Shown in pieces: positions 24,781 through 33,458 of a DNA stretch of 60,595 nt. Each line of letters begins with the position of its first letter. Position 1 is the stretch's first letter. Both the position numbers and the translations under genes were made by a program. The stretch is from Eubacteriales bacterium (lineage in GTDB: Bacteria; Bacillota; Clostridia; Christensenellales; Aristaeellaceae). The stretch spans positions 1 to 60,595 of the forward strand of contig JAQUWD010000018.1 in NCBI GenBank assembly GCA_028693055.1, given 5' to 3'. The notes beneath the pieces were generated by a model. It was given only the letters and a program-made list of their open reading frames with translations. It searched no databases and was not told the DNA's origin.

Positions 24781-26445
24781 TTACTTTTCGAACTCGGCGG
24801 TAGTGTGATAGCCGTCCACGAAGCCGTTTGCCTTAATACGCTGAACAGCCACTTCGTACACGTCCAGAAGGCTCTGAACCCCCATGCTGTTGATCTGGTC
24901 GACGTATTCGTTCCAGGAATCATCGGTCAAGGCTTCGGTACCCATGATCCACGCATCGCGCTTGCCGTCTACATAGTTATTGATATCGTCCTTGACGTCG
25001 TCGATGGTCTGCTGCTCGTCCTCGGTAAAGGTGAAGGAAGGCCAAGCGTTAGGACAATCTTCAAGGAGCGCCATGCCGGCCGCTGCATCCAAAACGGTGC
25101 CCGGCTCGCTAGAACTTTGGAAAGCAGCGGTCGCACTGGGCGTTCTGCCGCCGCGATATAGGCTGACTTTTTGCGCGCAGCCAGAGTAGCTGTTTGTGCC
25201 CGCGATGTATTCGGCCAATACATCGTCCGAGTACTGATAGGTGCCGTCCTCGTTGAGCTTGCAGGTCTCGCCTACATCGCCGTAGTAGAAGAAAGCAGCG
25301 CCCTCGTCAGAGAAGAAATAATCAACCCAACGCAGAGCAACCTCTGGATGCTCGCATTCCGTCGTGATGATAAAGTGCCCGGTCGTGCCAATGGAGTTAA
25401 CGCCGCGCCAGAATTGATCGCCGTTAGGACCGGTCATTGCTCCGTCCAAATAGGCGAAGTCCGGAACCATGTCTGCCGACGCTAGCGAGTTGGTGTAGGC
25501 ATAAGCGCCGCATACGTCACTGTTTAAGTAGGAGGCGCAGGTCGTGGTTTTGAAGTCCAAGTATTCCTGATTCAGAAGACCGCCCTCATATAGGCTATGC
25601 GCCCATTCGACCCACTCGCGGTAGCCCTGAGCGGTGGGGTAGTAACGTATGCAGTTATTAACGTCGTCCCAGTCAAAGTACTCGTTGGTGTAGCCGCGGT
25701 TCCCCACACCGAACGAACCTAACGTCACATTCATCAGCGCGAGGGTGTTGCAGTACATGCCGACCTCGTCGGCTTCATTGTTGCCGTTTGGATCGCCGTT
25801 TTTAAATTGATCCAGCACGTTGGTGAACTCGTCGATGGTGGTAGGCACAGAAAGGTTTAGCTTTTCTAGCCATTTGCGGTTAAAGTACATTCTCGTCTTG
25901 GGAATATCAGTAGGCGCAGTGTGAATCATGCCAAGGGAGTATACCGCGCCGTCTGGCATCATAGAGCTACTGAGAACCTCGGGGAAAGCTTGGCACCAGC
26001 TCCAGTAATTTGGCGCGTAGTTCTGCAGCAGGTCGTTATCCATAAGGTTGAGGAAAAGCTCTTCCTTGCCATACTTCATTTGTAGGGAGTTGGATACGTC
26101 GCCCTTGAAGATGACGTCCGGCATGTCGTTAGAGGAAAGCGCAACAGCCAGATGGTTGCCAAAATCGGCCTTGGGAACAAAGTCCCATTCAATCTTTACG
26201 TTGCTCTTGGCAGCGTAGGCGTTGAAGAAATAGACTGCATTTTCCAGATCGCTCATGTCCTGATAAACAGCGTCCGTGTCCATCAGCACCTTCAGCGTGA
26301 CCTCTTCGCCCTCCTTCACAATGGGCATAACCGAGTCCGTGTTAAGGTAGGACAGATCTTTTTCCGCATAGGCGGGCAAGGTCAGCACGACCATCAGTAA
26401 CGCTAGAAGCAGACAGATAACCTTTTTTCCGTTAAAGTGTTTCAT
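24781..26445 (-). CDS. Extracellular solute-binding protein of the sugar ABC transporter
   Basis: 554 residues; AAGGAGGAACACTT precedes ATG 26445. The family 1 SBP fold typical of LipO-like partners of LplB/LplC is suggested by length and by lines such as NDMPDVIFKGD and EHPEVALRWVDYFFSDEGAA. The N-terminus is a signal peptide (MKHFNGKKVICLLLALLMVV then LTLPAYAEKD) with an AxA cleavage site and no lipobox cysteine, unusual for a Gram-positive SBP. It captures the oligosaccharide outside the cell and hands it to the permeases. The substrate is unknown. Confidence 0.92.
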   Translation of the reverse strand: MKHFNGKKVICLLLALLMVVLTLPAYAEKDLSYLNTDSVMPIVKEGEEVTLKVLMDTDAVYQDMSDLENAVYFFNAYAAKSNVKIEWDFVPKADFGNHLAVALSSNDMPDVIFKGDVSNSLQMKYGKEELFLNLMDNDLLQNYAPNYWSWCQAFPEVLSSSMMPDGAVYSLGMIHTAPTDIPKTRMYFNRKWLEKLNLSVPTTIDEFTNVLDQFKNGDPNGNNEADEVGMYCNTLALMNVTLGSFGVGNRGYTNEYFDWDDVNNCIRYYPTAQGYREWVEWAHSLYEGGLLNQEYLDFKTTTCASYLNSDVCGAYAYTNSLASADMVPDFAYLDGAMTGPNGDQFWRGVNSIGTTGHFIITTECEHPEVALRWVDYFFSDEGAAFFYYGDVGETCKLNEDGTYQYSDDVLAEYIAGTNSYSGCAQKVSLYRGGRTPSATAAFQSSSEPGTVLDAAAGMALLEDCPNAWPSFTFTEDEQQTIDDVKDDINNYVDGKRDAWIMGTEALTDDSWNEYVDQINSMGVQSLLDVYEVAVQRIKANGFVDGYHTTAEFEK

Positions 26446-26644
26446 AAGTGTTCCTCCTTAAAATAGTGTGCTGCGTGCTTTGACCAACACGCGTTCGTGA
26501 ACGGATGATCGACACATGGGCCGCTATCCTTCTTGCAAGCACCTCCTTAAAGTCAAAGTACGTTCTATCAAAGAAATATGAGGATCCAGCCTCCCTTTTC
26601 AGGGCGTCATGCCGCACAGCCTCATATATCCTCTCAAGACCGGG

Positions 26645-27472
26645 TCATACGCGCGTTTTCATAAAGCTGTTCAGCGCGCCGACCCAGTCCGTCTGGATCA
26701 CATCGAAACCTCTGTCTATGAGCCAACCCCATCCCTTTTCGGGCGTTCCCGTTATCGATACGTCGTCGTTATGTCCGCCGCTGAGCGGCTTGTGATAGTC
26801 GTAGAGCAGCGCGTTTACCCATACCAATCGGCCTGCCTCGTGCTGCGCCGCTATGTATTTTTCTGAGGCTAGTTCCGAAGCATCGTCCGAGAAATCGACC
26901 TGGATCAGGGCGAAGTTGAGCTTTCTCTGGACTGCTAGCGCAGAAAAGGAATCTTTTTCCCGAACGATGGGCATGTACATCACGTCCGACGCCAGCGCCT
27001 CCACCTCGTCTAAATAGGCTTCTTTTGCCGGAGTTTTTAAGATCACCTCGTCGCGTACGTTCAGCCGATCCAGCACCCGAAGGGTTCGGGGTAGATCATG
27101 CCATGCATGATCGAGATTGACGAGGCAACGTCCGCGCACGACCTCAAAAAACTCCTCCAGCGTAAGGATTTGGCTTTCCGTCGCGTTTCCGTCAAAATTA
27201 ACAAGCCGCTCCTTTTTAATTTCCTTCGCCGTTCGTTCCTCTAGGTGGATGTCCTTCCCCAAGTGGTGACGCTCCTGGCCCGGATGAAAGACAAACGCCA
27301 CGCCGTCGCTGCTGACGGTCACGTCCGTTTCAAGGATATGAGCGCCTTGACTAAGCGCCGCTTCAAAGGCTTCATAAGAGTTAAAGGGAATGTTGCCGCC
27401 GCATACTCCTCGGTGTGCCGGAATCAGAACGCCGTGCGTGCGCATTGAAGATAGTTTTTCTCGACCGCTCAT
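26645..27472 (-). CDS. Glycerophosphodiester phosphodiesterase (GDPD) family protein, divergent
   Basis: 275 residues from ATG 27472, which overlaps the stop of the upstream HAD gene (ATGA) and has GGAGG 7 bases upstream. The TIM-barrel GDPD core is visible: AHRGVCGGN (catalytic His), ILETDVTVSSDGVAFVFHP (metal Glu and Asp, second catalytic His). The usual PENT motif reads PFNS, and the later NxE metal-ligand motif reads NLD, so the active site is altered. No signal peptide, so it acts in the cytoplasm. Within a glycan locus it may cleave a phosphodiester substituent; this is inference. Confidence 0.8.
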   Translation of the reverse strand: MSGREKLSSMRTHGVLIPAHRGVCGGNIPFNSYEAFEAALSQGAHILETDVTVSSDGVAFVFHPGQERHHLGKDIHLEERTAKEIKKERLVNFDGNATESQILTLEEFFEVVRGRCLVNLDHAWHDLPRTLRVLDRLNVRDEVILKTPAKEAYLDEVEALASDVMYMPIVREKDSFSALAVQRKLNFALIQVDFSDDASELASEKYIAAQHEAGRLVWVNALLYDYHKPLSGGHNDDVSITGTPEKGWGWLIDRGFDVIQTDWVGALNSFMKTRV

Positions 27473-28371
27473 AGCAGCGCCTCCGGCTTTTTCGTCCATG
27501 GCGGCTCAGCGGGTAAAAGAACGGAAAATGCGTGCACACGAGCCTCTTCGTATGCTCCCTGATAGGTCCCGGACAGGAACCGCGGCAGTCCCTCCGTTAT
27601 GAAGCTTGCCCACGAGCCCGCCTCGCGTCCCGGTTCTATGGGGTAAAACAGCGCACCGCTAGCTCGCGCGGCTTGCAAGTCCCCTAATGCGTCGCCGATC
27701 ATCAGCATACGTTCGGGTGCATACCCAAGCGTAGCAGCCTGAGCAATGCAGTCTTTTTTTGTTCCATATTCCTGCCCGCAGGCAGCGGATACGTATTGAA
27801 GCAAGTCGTGCTCCCGCCATTCCTTGCCAACGGCAGCGCTGGGCGTCGCTGAGAGCACCATAACGTCCGCGCGGCCCTGAAGCGCCGCTAAACTCTCCCT
27901 CACATGGGAGAAGGGTGGAACATTCTTTACCATTCGTCCTACAGCCGTATTAACGGCGGCGTTCCAAGCAAGAACCGTTTGCATCTGTGTATCCTGCGTA
28001 TGCTCCGCACAATAGGCTTCCAACGCGGGAGTTCCAAGCGCGCTGCAGCTTTGGATCCACTCCTCTAGGCTTTGCAACGTAGGCACCGGAATGCCGCGCT
28101 CGACGACCTCCTGACGCTGCCTGAGCAGCGCCAGCATTTTCTGCAATGCGGGGAAACGGTTGACTCCACGATCTACAGAGTATAGGTTAACGTACTCATA
28201 CGTCTCGCGGGCATAGCGTGAAACACCCTGCAATCCAAAAGCCTCGATCGTTGCGGGACAAAAGCATTCCTTATGCTTAAGCTCCATTGTGTTAAAGGCG
28301 CACCCGTCCGAGTCGATAAAAACAACAATATCATGTTGCTTGATAAGGGGAAGGGGAGGAGTCTGCATCAT
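27469..28371 (-). CDS. HAD superfamily phosphatase
   Basis: 300 residues. HAD motif I is VVFIDSDGCAFNTM (nucleophile D19, acid D21), motif II VLSATPSAAV, and motif IV MLMIGDALGDLQAA. The insert after motif I (MELKHKECFCPATIEAFGLQ) is characteristic of a HAD group found next to sugar ABC transporters in Clostridia and spirochaetes. It probably dephosphorylates a sugar phosphate or related metabolite. Translationally coupled to the GDPD-like gene. The RBS (AAAGG) is ~15 bases from ATG 28371; ATG 28368 is an alternative. Confidence 0.85.
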   Translation of the reverse strand: MMQTPPLPLIKQHDIVVFIDSDGCAFNTMELKHKECFCPATIEAFGLQGVSRYARETYEYVNLYSVDRGVNRFPALQKMLALLRQRQEVVERGIPVPTLQSLEEWIQSCSALGTPALEAYCAEHTQDTQMQTVLAWNAAVNTAVGRMVKNVPPFSHVRESLAALQGRADVMVLSATPSAAVGKEWREHDLLQYVSAACGQEYGTKKDCIAQAATLGYAPERMLMIGDALGDLQAARASGALFYPIEPGREAGSWASFITEGLPRFLSGTYQGAYEEARVHAFSVLLPAEPPWTKKPEALL

Positions 28372-28416
28372 AGCGTTATATGCATACCTTTCGTGTGTAT
28401 TATTCTTGTGAGCGCC

Positions 28417-29202
28417 CTACCATGGACGCGTCGGCTCCAGCCGCTTTCCATCGACCACCCCTAAATCTATCAGGCAGTCATAGGCTTTCATCCCGAAGTA
28501 CTCGCTGGACGCCGCGTTAAAGTGGTACTTATCCCTTAGCGGAGCGGCGCCCATCTCGATCAGCCGTACTCTGCTATCCTCCAGCGCGAGCTTCCGAACG
28601 GCGTTGCACACAGTGTCGCTGTACTGCTCGCTTACGGTGCTCACGGTCGCGGTTATAAAAGGGAGGTCCGGCTGCCCGGATACCTTACGGCAATACGCAA
28701 TCAGCGCTCTTAGGTTTTCGCCATAGCGCGACGCTGGGCCGGGCGCTCTGTCTCCCTCGCCCTGATGCCAAAGCATGGCACGAATCTTGTACGCACTACC
28801 GCGCGCCTGCTCGCAGGTACGGATTAGACTGCCAAAGCTTGCGAGCAGCGAATGATCCATTGAATCCAGACGATCAAAAAACGGCGACCAGTGGCAGGGA
28901 TCATCTCCCTCTGGATCAATGGAGGTGCCGCCCTTGCTTAACTTGATTACGTATATATCGTCCATAAGCGCCTGGGTTAGATAGTAATAGGTAACTAAGT
29001 CAAAGGCCCAGCCCCGTGGGCTCATATCGTCTTTTCCCATACGCGAGGTGAAATTACCCGTCTCGCGACCCTTCGAGTAATTTGTGCAGCAGTGAACGCC
29101 GTCGAGCGGTAGGGTTAGATAGTTCGGTAATTCCTCAAAGGGTACGCGTCCGTCGATGTTGGATTGTCCCGCTGCGATGATTGCAACCTTTGGATATGAC
29201 AT
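28417..29202 (-). CDS. SGNH-fold esterase, sialate O-acetylesterase-like
   Basis: 261 residues from ATG 29202, with AAGGAGG upstream. Block I is IIAAGQSNIDGR (catalytic Ser in GQSN), the middle block AMLWHQGEGD and block V DKYHF (Asp and His), as in SASA/carbohydrate esterases. There is no signal peptide. It likely removes acetyl or other acyl groups from the imported sugar before phosphorolysis by the GH65 enzyme. It is flanked by two HAD phosphatases in the same run. Confidence 0.85.
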   Translation of the reverse strand: MSYPKVAIIAAGQSNIDGRVPFEELPNYLTLPLDGVHCCTNYSKGRETGNFTSRMGKDDMSPRGWAFDLVTYYYLTQALMDDIYVIKLSKGGTSIDPEGDDPCHWSPFFDRLDSMDHSLLASFGSLIRTCEQARGSAYKIRAMLWHQGEGDRAPGPASRYGENLRALIAYCRKVSGQPDLPFITATVSTVSEQYSDTVCNAVRKLALEDSRVRLIEMGAAPLRDKYHFNAASSEYFGMKAYDCLIDLGVVDGKRLEPTRPW

Positions 29203-29233
29203 ACCTGCCTCCTTCTGTTGCTCGGACGGATTT

Positions 29234-30064
29234 TTAGCTGAGAACAATTTTCTCGATGGCCTTTGCCATTCCATCCTCATCGTTTCGGTCGGTTACATAA
29301 TCGGCTTTGTCCTTCAGCCAGTCAGGCGCGTTGCCCATCGCCACGCCAATCCCCGCCTTCTCGATCACGGATAGGTCCAGCTCGCTGTCGCCAATACTCA
29401 TCACGGCAGAAAAATCGATGCCTAAACGGCGAAGCAGGATTCCAACCGCTTTATTCCTGTCGAGCCAGCGAGGAAAGAGCTGTATGTCCTTGCCCGCTCC
29501 CTCTGACAGCTTAGCAATACCGCTTTGCTCAAACGCCTCGATTAAAGGCCGCTGCATGGGATCTGGAACGCCGTAGAAGTTGAGCTTTTCAATCCCCTCT
29601 TCGTCAGAACGAAAATGGTCTGAAAGAGAATCAACCAGACGCTGCCTCTTTTCCTGCACAAACCAGACATGGTGGGGCGGTACGGCGTAGCGGTCCAGTC
29701 TTTGTCCGATTGCTCTTTCCATATAAATATACCCGCCCGCAGCAACTTCGCAGTAAATGTCTTGGTTTTCAAAGATACTGCACAGCGCGACGGATTGCTC
29801 CCGAGAAAAGCCGTTGCTAAAGATCACCTCGCCCGTTTCGTGATCCACAACGCGGGTGCCGCTGGACGTGACCCAGTAGCGAATCTGTTTTTCACGCGCA
29901 ATCTGCGGCGGAAACATATCCTCGCACCGACCCGTGCAGGGAATGATTAGTACGCCCGCATCCATCGCTCTTCGCAATGCGTACATGCTGCGCATCGATA
30001 GATAGACCTGATCATTTTGCAGCGCAGTTCCATCAAAATCCATTAGAATTGCCTTAATCTTCAT
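29234..30064 (-). CDS. Cof-type HAD-IIB family hydrolase
   Basis: 276 residues, GGGAGAG before ATG 30064. Motif I is AILMDFDGTALQND, motif II IIPCTGR, motif III the lysine in WLDRNKAVGILL, and motif IV MSIGDSELDLSVIEKAGIGV. The C2B cap lies between II and III. These cytoplasmic phosphatases act on sugar phosphates, nucleotides or cofactors; the substrate here is unknown. 31 bases separate it from the SGNH gene. Confidence 0.92.
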   Translation of the reverse strand: MKIKAILMDFDGTALQNDQVYLSMRSMYALRRAMDAGVLIIPCTGRCEDMFPPQIAREKQIRYWVTSSGTRVVDHETGEVIFSNGFSREQSVALCSIFENQDIYCEVAAGGYIYMERAIGQRLDRYAVPPHHVWFVQEKRQRLVDSLSDHFRSDEEGIEKLNFYGVPDPMQRPLIEAFEQSGIAKLSEGAGKDIQLFPRWLDRNKAVGILLRRLGIDFSAVMSIGDSELDLSVIEKAGIGVAMGNAPDWLKDKADYVTDRNDEDGMAKAIEKIVLS

Positions 30065-30141
30065 GCTAGTCTCTCCCGTCCTCCCAATACCGCGACTTTG
30101 GTAGATTGCGTGTTTGGTGCTTACTCTTCCCTTTTGGTTCG

Positions 30142-31563
30142 TCAGTGTAAAACGTCCGCTTCAGAAAAAACCGAATGGAAGCCGGGCCATCGAATGCTGT
30201 TTATTGGTCGCTCGGTTTTCGAGGTCAGCTGTCCGTCCACGCCAAGATATGCGGGCACATTCGCTTGCAGCTTTTCGGTCAATGCTTTTCTGGCTTGCAT
30301 TTTAATGGCCGCGTACTCTGGAAGCACCGCAAGATTCTTTGTTTCATGCGGGTCTGTGACCATATCAAACAACAGCTCGTCCCCTCCTGCGTTCGTAAAG
30401 CAATACTTGAACCGTCCGTCATGTAGGGCGCTTACGCTTCCGCATATGCCAAAGAAGGGCCTAGAGATTTTTTCCTGATGTATTTGCATTAGGTCGCGGC
30501 CGTCTACCTCGGGGGTTCTCTCTCCGGCGATTGTCAGAATGGTTGGCATAATATCAGCCAGCGTGACCAGCTCATCACACCGCGCGGCGCTGAATTCTTT
30601 ATGTCCTTTGCTTGGCATGGGCGGCCTTATCAGCAACGGTACATGCGCTGAGCCCTCAAAGAACGTTCCCTTTGCGCCTAGAGAAAAATCACCCATCATA
30701 TCCCCATGGTCAGATGTAAATAGGATCCATGTGTTCTCCAGTAAATTCATCTCCCGCATCCGCGCGAACAGCCTTCCCAGATTGTAATCAATCTGTGTGA
30801 TGCATGCGTAGTAGGCGCGCATGCTTTCACGCAGCTGCATCGGCGTTAGCCGCCATGCGTCGTTCAGCTTCCAGGTTGGGGCAGCCATGCCGGCGGGCGG
30901 AATCCAATCTCCCTTGAGCGGTTCAGGTAGCTCGACATTCTGATAAAGCGCCCAGTAGTTCAGGGGACATTCAAAAGGAGGATGCGGTTTGGAGAAGCTT
31001 GTCCATAGGAAGAAGGGACGCGTCCCATCACGGGTTTCCAGAAAATCGATGGAGCGATCTACCGTCCACCATGTCAACGAGTCGGTTTCGCTTGCCGGAG
31101 AAACTACCGGCTCCATTTCATTCTCGCCAACGCCGGTTTGTTTTGAGGTTGGACAGCCGTACTTCCGTTTTTCTCGGAAGTAGTCGGCGGGAAGCTCCAT
31201 TTCCTCAAAACCATAATGGGCCCGGAAAGGCTCAAAATGCATCTTGCCTTGAGCGTGAGTCTGATAACCAGCCGCAGTCAAAAGCGCCGGCAGGGTTGGA
31301 TGATCCGCAAGGGGATGAATGCTGGCATTGTTGTTGAGAAGGCCAAGAGAATACCCTGCCAAGCCAGTCATAATCGTCGCGCGGGATGGCATGCACACCG
31401 GACAATCAGCATAGCAGCGTGTGAAGGAAAGACCCTCATCGGCAAGCCAATTGAAGTGCGGCGTATAGATGCGCTCGTTTCCCCAAGCAGAAATCGTATC
31501 AGACCGCTGCTGATCGGTCGTTATGAGCAGGATGTTGGGACGCGCTTGTTTAACCTGCGGCAT
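30142..31563 (-). CDS. Sulfatase (arylsulfatase/alkaline phosphatase superfamily)
   Basis: 473 residues, AAGGAGTAAGGAGTA before ATG 31563. The formylglycine signature is C57-M-P-S-R61 followed by TG (VCMPSRATIMTG), the cysteine type matured by an anaerobic sulfatase-maturing enzyme, which is not in this window. Metal ligands are in ITTDQQR (D17) and LFTSDHGDMMGD. It hydrolyses sulfate esters, probably on a sugar. The absence of a signal peptide places it in the cytoplasm. First gene of the minus-strand operon, behind a consensus promoter. Confidence 0.92.
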   Translation of the reverse strand: MPQVKQARPNILLITTDQQRSDTISAWGNERIYTPHFNWLADEGLSFTRCYADCPVCMPSRATIMTGLAGYSLGLLNNNASIHPLADHPTLPALLTAAGYQTHAQGKMHFEPFRAHYGFEEMELPADYFREKRKYGCPTSKQTGVGENEMEPVVSPASETDSLTWWTVDRSIDFLETRDGTRPFFLWTSFSKPHPPFECPLNYWALYQNVELPEPLKGDWIPPAGMAAPTWKLNDAWRLTPMQLRESMRAYYACITQIDYNLGRLFARMREMNLLENTWILFTSDHGDMMGDFSLGAKGTFFEGSAHVPLLIRPPMPSKGHKEFSAARCDELVTLADIMPTILTIAGERTPEVDGRDLMQIHQEKISRPFFGICGSVSALHDGRFKYCFTNAGGDELLFDMVTDPHETKNLAVLPEYAAIKMQARKALTEKLQANVPAYLGVDGQLTSKTERPINSIRWPGFHSVFSEADVLH

Positions 31564-31609
31564 TACTCCTTACTCCTTCGTGCTTTCTTTTTCCGAAATC
31601 AACAAGTGC

Positions 31610-31638
31610 ATTATATGCCCAATTATGACTCGTGTCAA
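31610..31638 (-). promoter_or_regulatory. Consensus sigma-A promoter of the sugar-utilisation operon
   Basis: On the minus strand a perfect TTGACA (31638-31633), a 17-base spacer and a perfect TATAAT (31615-31610), 45 bases before the sulfatase start. Such strength implies tight repression. A short GCAT-TAT-ATGC palindrome (31608-31618) overlaps the -10, but I see no convincing LacI-type operator. Confidence 0.88.
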
Positions 31639-31764
31639 ATATTATTTTCTATTTATTTTTGAAAATTGGTTATTCTTTGCCCCTTCGTAAAAACGGTGCG
31701 ATTGCTATGCTTTGGAGGGGTGCTTGCCTAGTGGGATACGGTATTCTCTGCGATTTTCGTACTC

Positions 31765-31793
31765 TTGCGGATGAAAATGGGCTGTGCTATAAT
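31765..31793 (+). promoter_or_regulatory. Sigma-A promoter of the serine hydrolase / LacI-SBP pair
   Basis: TTGCGG (31765-31770), a 17-base spacer and TATAAT (31788-31793). It is divergent from the operon promoter and 144 bases before the serine hydrolase start. Confidence 0.7.
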
Positions 31794-31936
31794 CGAACAA
31801 GTCAACGAGCCATGGCTTCACCTCAAGCGCCGATTTAGCAAAGGATGAATGAAAGATTCCACGCGTGTTGCTTCAATGCTTTTAGCCGCCGGAAATCAAT
31901 AGTTGATTTGAATGCAAATGGAGGTATATCCTATTC

Positions 31937-33412
31937 ATGCCTATTTCTAGCAATTTACGGCGCATCTCGCCCTCACGGGTTGGCTTGCGTTCGGATTCTG
32001 TTTTTCATTTTTTGGACGCTGCCCGGACGGCTGGTATTGAGCTGCACGGACTGATGATTGCCGTTGACGGCGCTGTGGCTGCAGAGGGGTGGTGGCAACC
32101 GTATTCCCCATGCACGCTCCACAGCTGTTATTCTGGAACAAAGACCTTTACGGCTGCGGCTATTGGTTTTGCCGTTGCGGAAGGGTTACTAAGGACGCAG
32201 GACAGATTCCTTCACTTCTTTCCTGAGCAGGAAGCCCCAGAGCTTTCCGAGGACGCTCGTCTTTTAACGGTGCATCACTTGCTTTGTATGGCAAGCGGAC
32301 AGACGGATGAAATAGACCTAACCCAAACGGATGATCCCGTCAGAACCTTTTTGCGAGCGAATTTCACCTCGACGCCTGGAGAGACTTTTGACTACAACAG
32401 TATGGCGTCCCATATGCTGGCTTTGCTTCTGTTTCGGCTGACGGGTCAAACATTACCAGAATACCTCTCGTCACGGCTGTTCGATCCGTTGGGTATTCGA
32501 GCCTTCCGCTGGGATCGCACGCCGCAGGGGCTTCCTATGGGTGGATGGGGGCTTCATCTTCGCACAGAGGACTATTTAAAAATGGGCCTTTTGATTCTAC
32601 AGCACGGAGTATGGGAGGGGCGGCAGGTGCTGCCCGACGGGTGGGCAGAGCTTGCTAGTGCGTTTCAAATGGATAACGCAACGCCGGGAGCTGCGCCTGA
32701 ATGGGCTCAGGGATACGGCTATCAGATGTGGCGTTGCCAAGCCCCCGTTAAGGCGCGCTTGAGCGGCTCATTCGGTCAGCATGTATTGATCTGTCCAGCC
32801 TTAAATGCGGTGGTGGCAATCCAAGCTTGTACGGACCGGAAAGTTCAGCTATTGGACTTGGTACGTGAGAAACTGATGCCTGGCTTTACCGGTCGCCCTT
32901 TGCAAAATCAAAAAGAGGATCGGGAGCTACGCGAACGGTTTGCGCGGCTTACCTTGGGCGAAGAAGACCGTGTAGCGCGCAGCGGCATGGAGAAGCGACT
33001 GGATCGTATACATATTGTCTTTTCACCAAATACCAACAGCCTTTTTCCGCCTTCCCAGCGAGACATGGCTTTTGTGAGAAATGCGGGTCTAGAAACCTTT
33101 GATTTCGAATTCTACGAGGAAAGCTGCACGCTATTTTACCGTGAGGGAGGCGTTGAACGGATGCTGCCCATTGGCTTGGACGGGCGCTTCCGCTCATGCG
33201 AACTGCCGTTGCCTTATGCGCCAAACCCCGTGCTCTCCCTTGGCTTTTGGGAGAATGACGACTTTTGCTTTTTGATCCGTTCGATAGAAGAACCGCATTC
33301 GTTATCTCTGAGGCTTTCGCTTAAGGGGAACGAGGTAACGCTGACGGCGCGGGATCCCCTCAAGGGAAAGAATGTTGAGATTACGAACGGTCGGGCATGC
33401 CTGCGTCCATAG
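31937..33412 (+). CDS. Serine hydrolase of the beta-lactamase/class C family
   Basis: 491 residues. The N-terminal beta-lactamase fold has the nucleophile motif S66-G-T-K69 (HSCYSGTKTFTA), a Tyr motif FDYNSMASHM (Y153) and a downstream SGSFGQHV in place of KTG. The last ~170 residues are a separate C-terminal domain of unknown role. Without a signal peptide it is probably a cytoplasmic esterase or peptidase and not a resistance enzyme. GGAGG lies 12 bases before ATG 31937, longer than usual. It precedes the regulator gene by 46 bases and is probably co-transcribed with it. Confidence 0.85.
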   Translation: MPISSNLRRISPSRVGLRSDSVFHFLDAARTAGIELHGLMIAVDGAVAAEGWWQPYSPCTLHSCYSGTKTFTAAAIGFAVAEGLLRTQDRFLHFFPEQEAPELSEDARLLTVHHLLCMASGQTDEIDLTQTDDPVRTFLRANFTSTPGETFDYNSMASHMLALLLFRLTGQTLPEYLSSRLFDPLGIRAFRWDRTPQGLPMGGWGLHLRTEDYLKMGLLILQHGVWEGRQVLPDGWAELASAFQMDNATPGAAPEWAQGYGYQMWRCQAPVKARLSGSFGQHVLICPALNAVVAIQACTDRKVQLLDLVREKLMPGFTGRPLQNQKEDRELRERFARLTLGEEDRVARSGMEKRLDRIHIVFSPNTNSLFPPSQRDMAFVRNAGLETFDFEFYEESCTLFYREGGVERMLPIGLDGRFRSCELPLPYAPNPVLSLGFWENDDFCFLIRSIEEPHSLSLRLSLKGNEVTLTARDPLKGKNVEITNGRACLRP

Positions 33413-33458
33413 GCGCGCCCGTCTTTCATCCAAAACGAGCAAGGGTAAAGGAAACATT

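Noticed and set aside
26432..26617. 61-codon minus-strand frame upstream of the solute-binding protein gene
   Set aside because: It overlaps the SBP start, has no RBS of its own and no recognisable features; the stretch is more likely leader DNA.
31937..33412. Reading the serine hydrolase as an antibiotic-resistance beta-lactamase
   Set aside because: It has SxxK but no signal peptide and no KTG triad, and it sits in a sugar operon; an esterase-type role is more likely.
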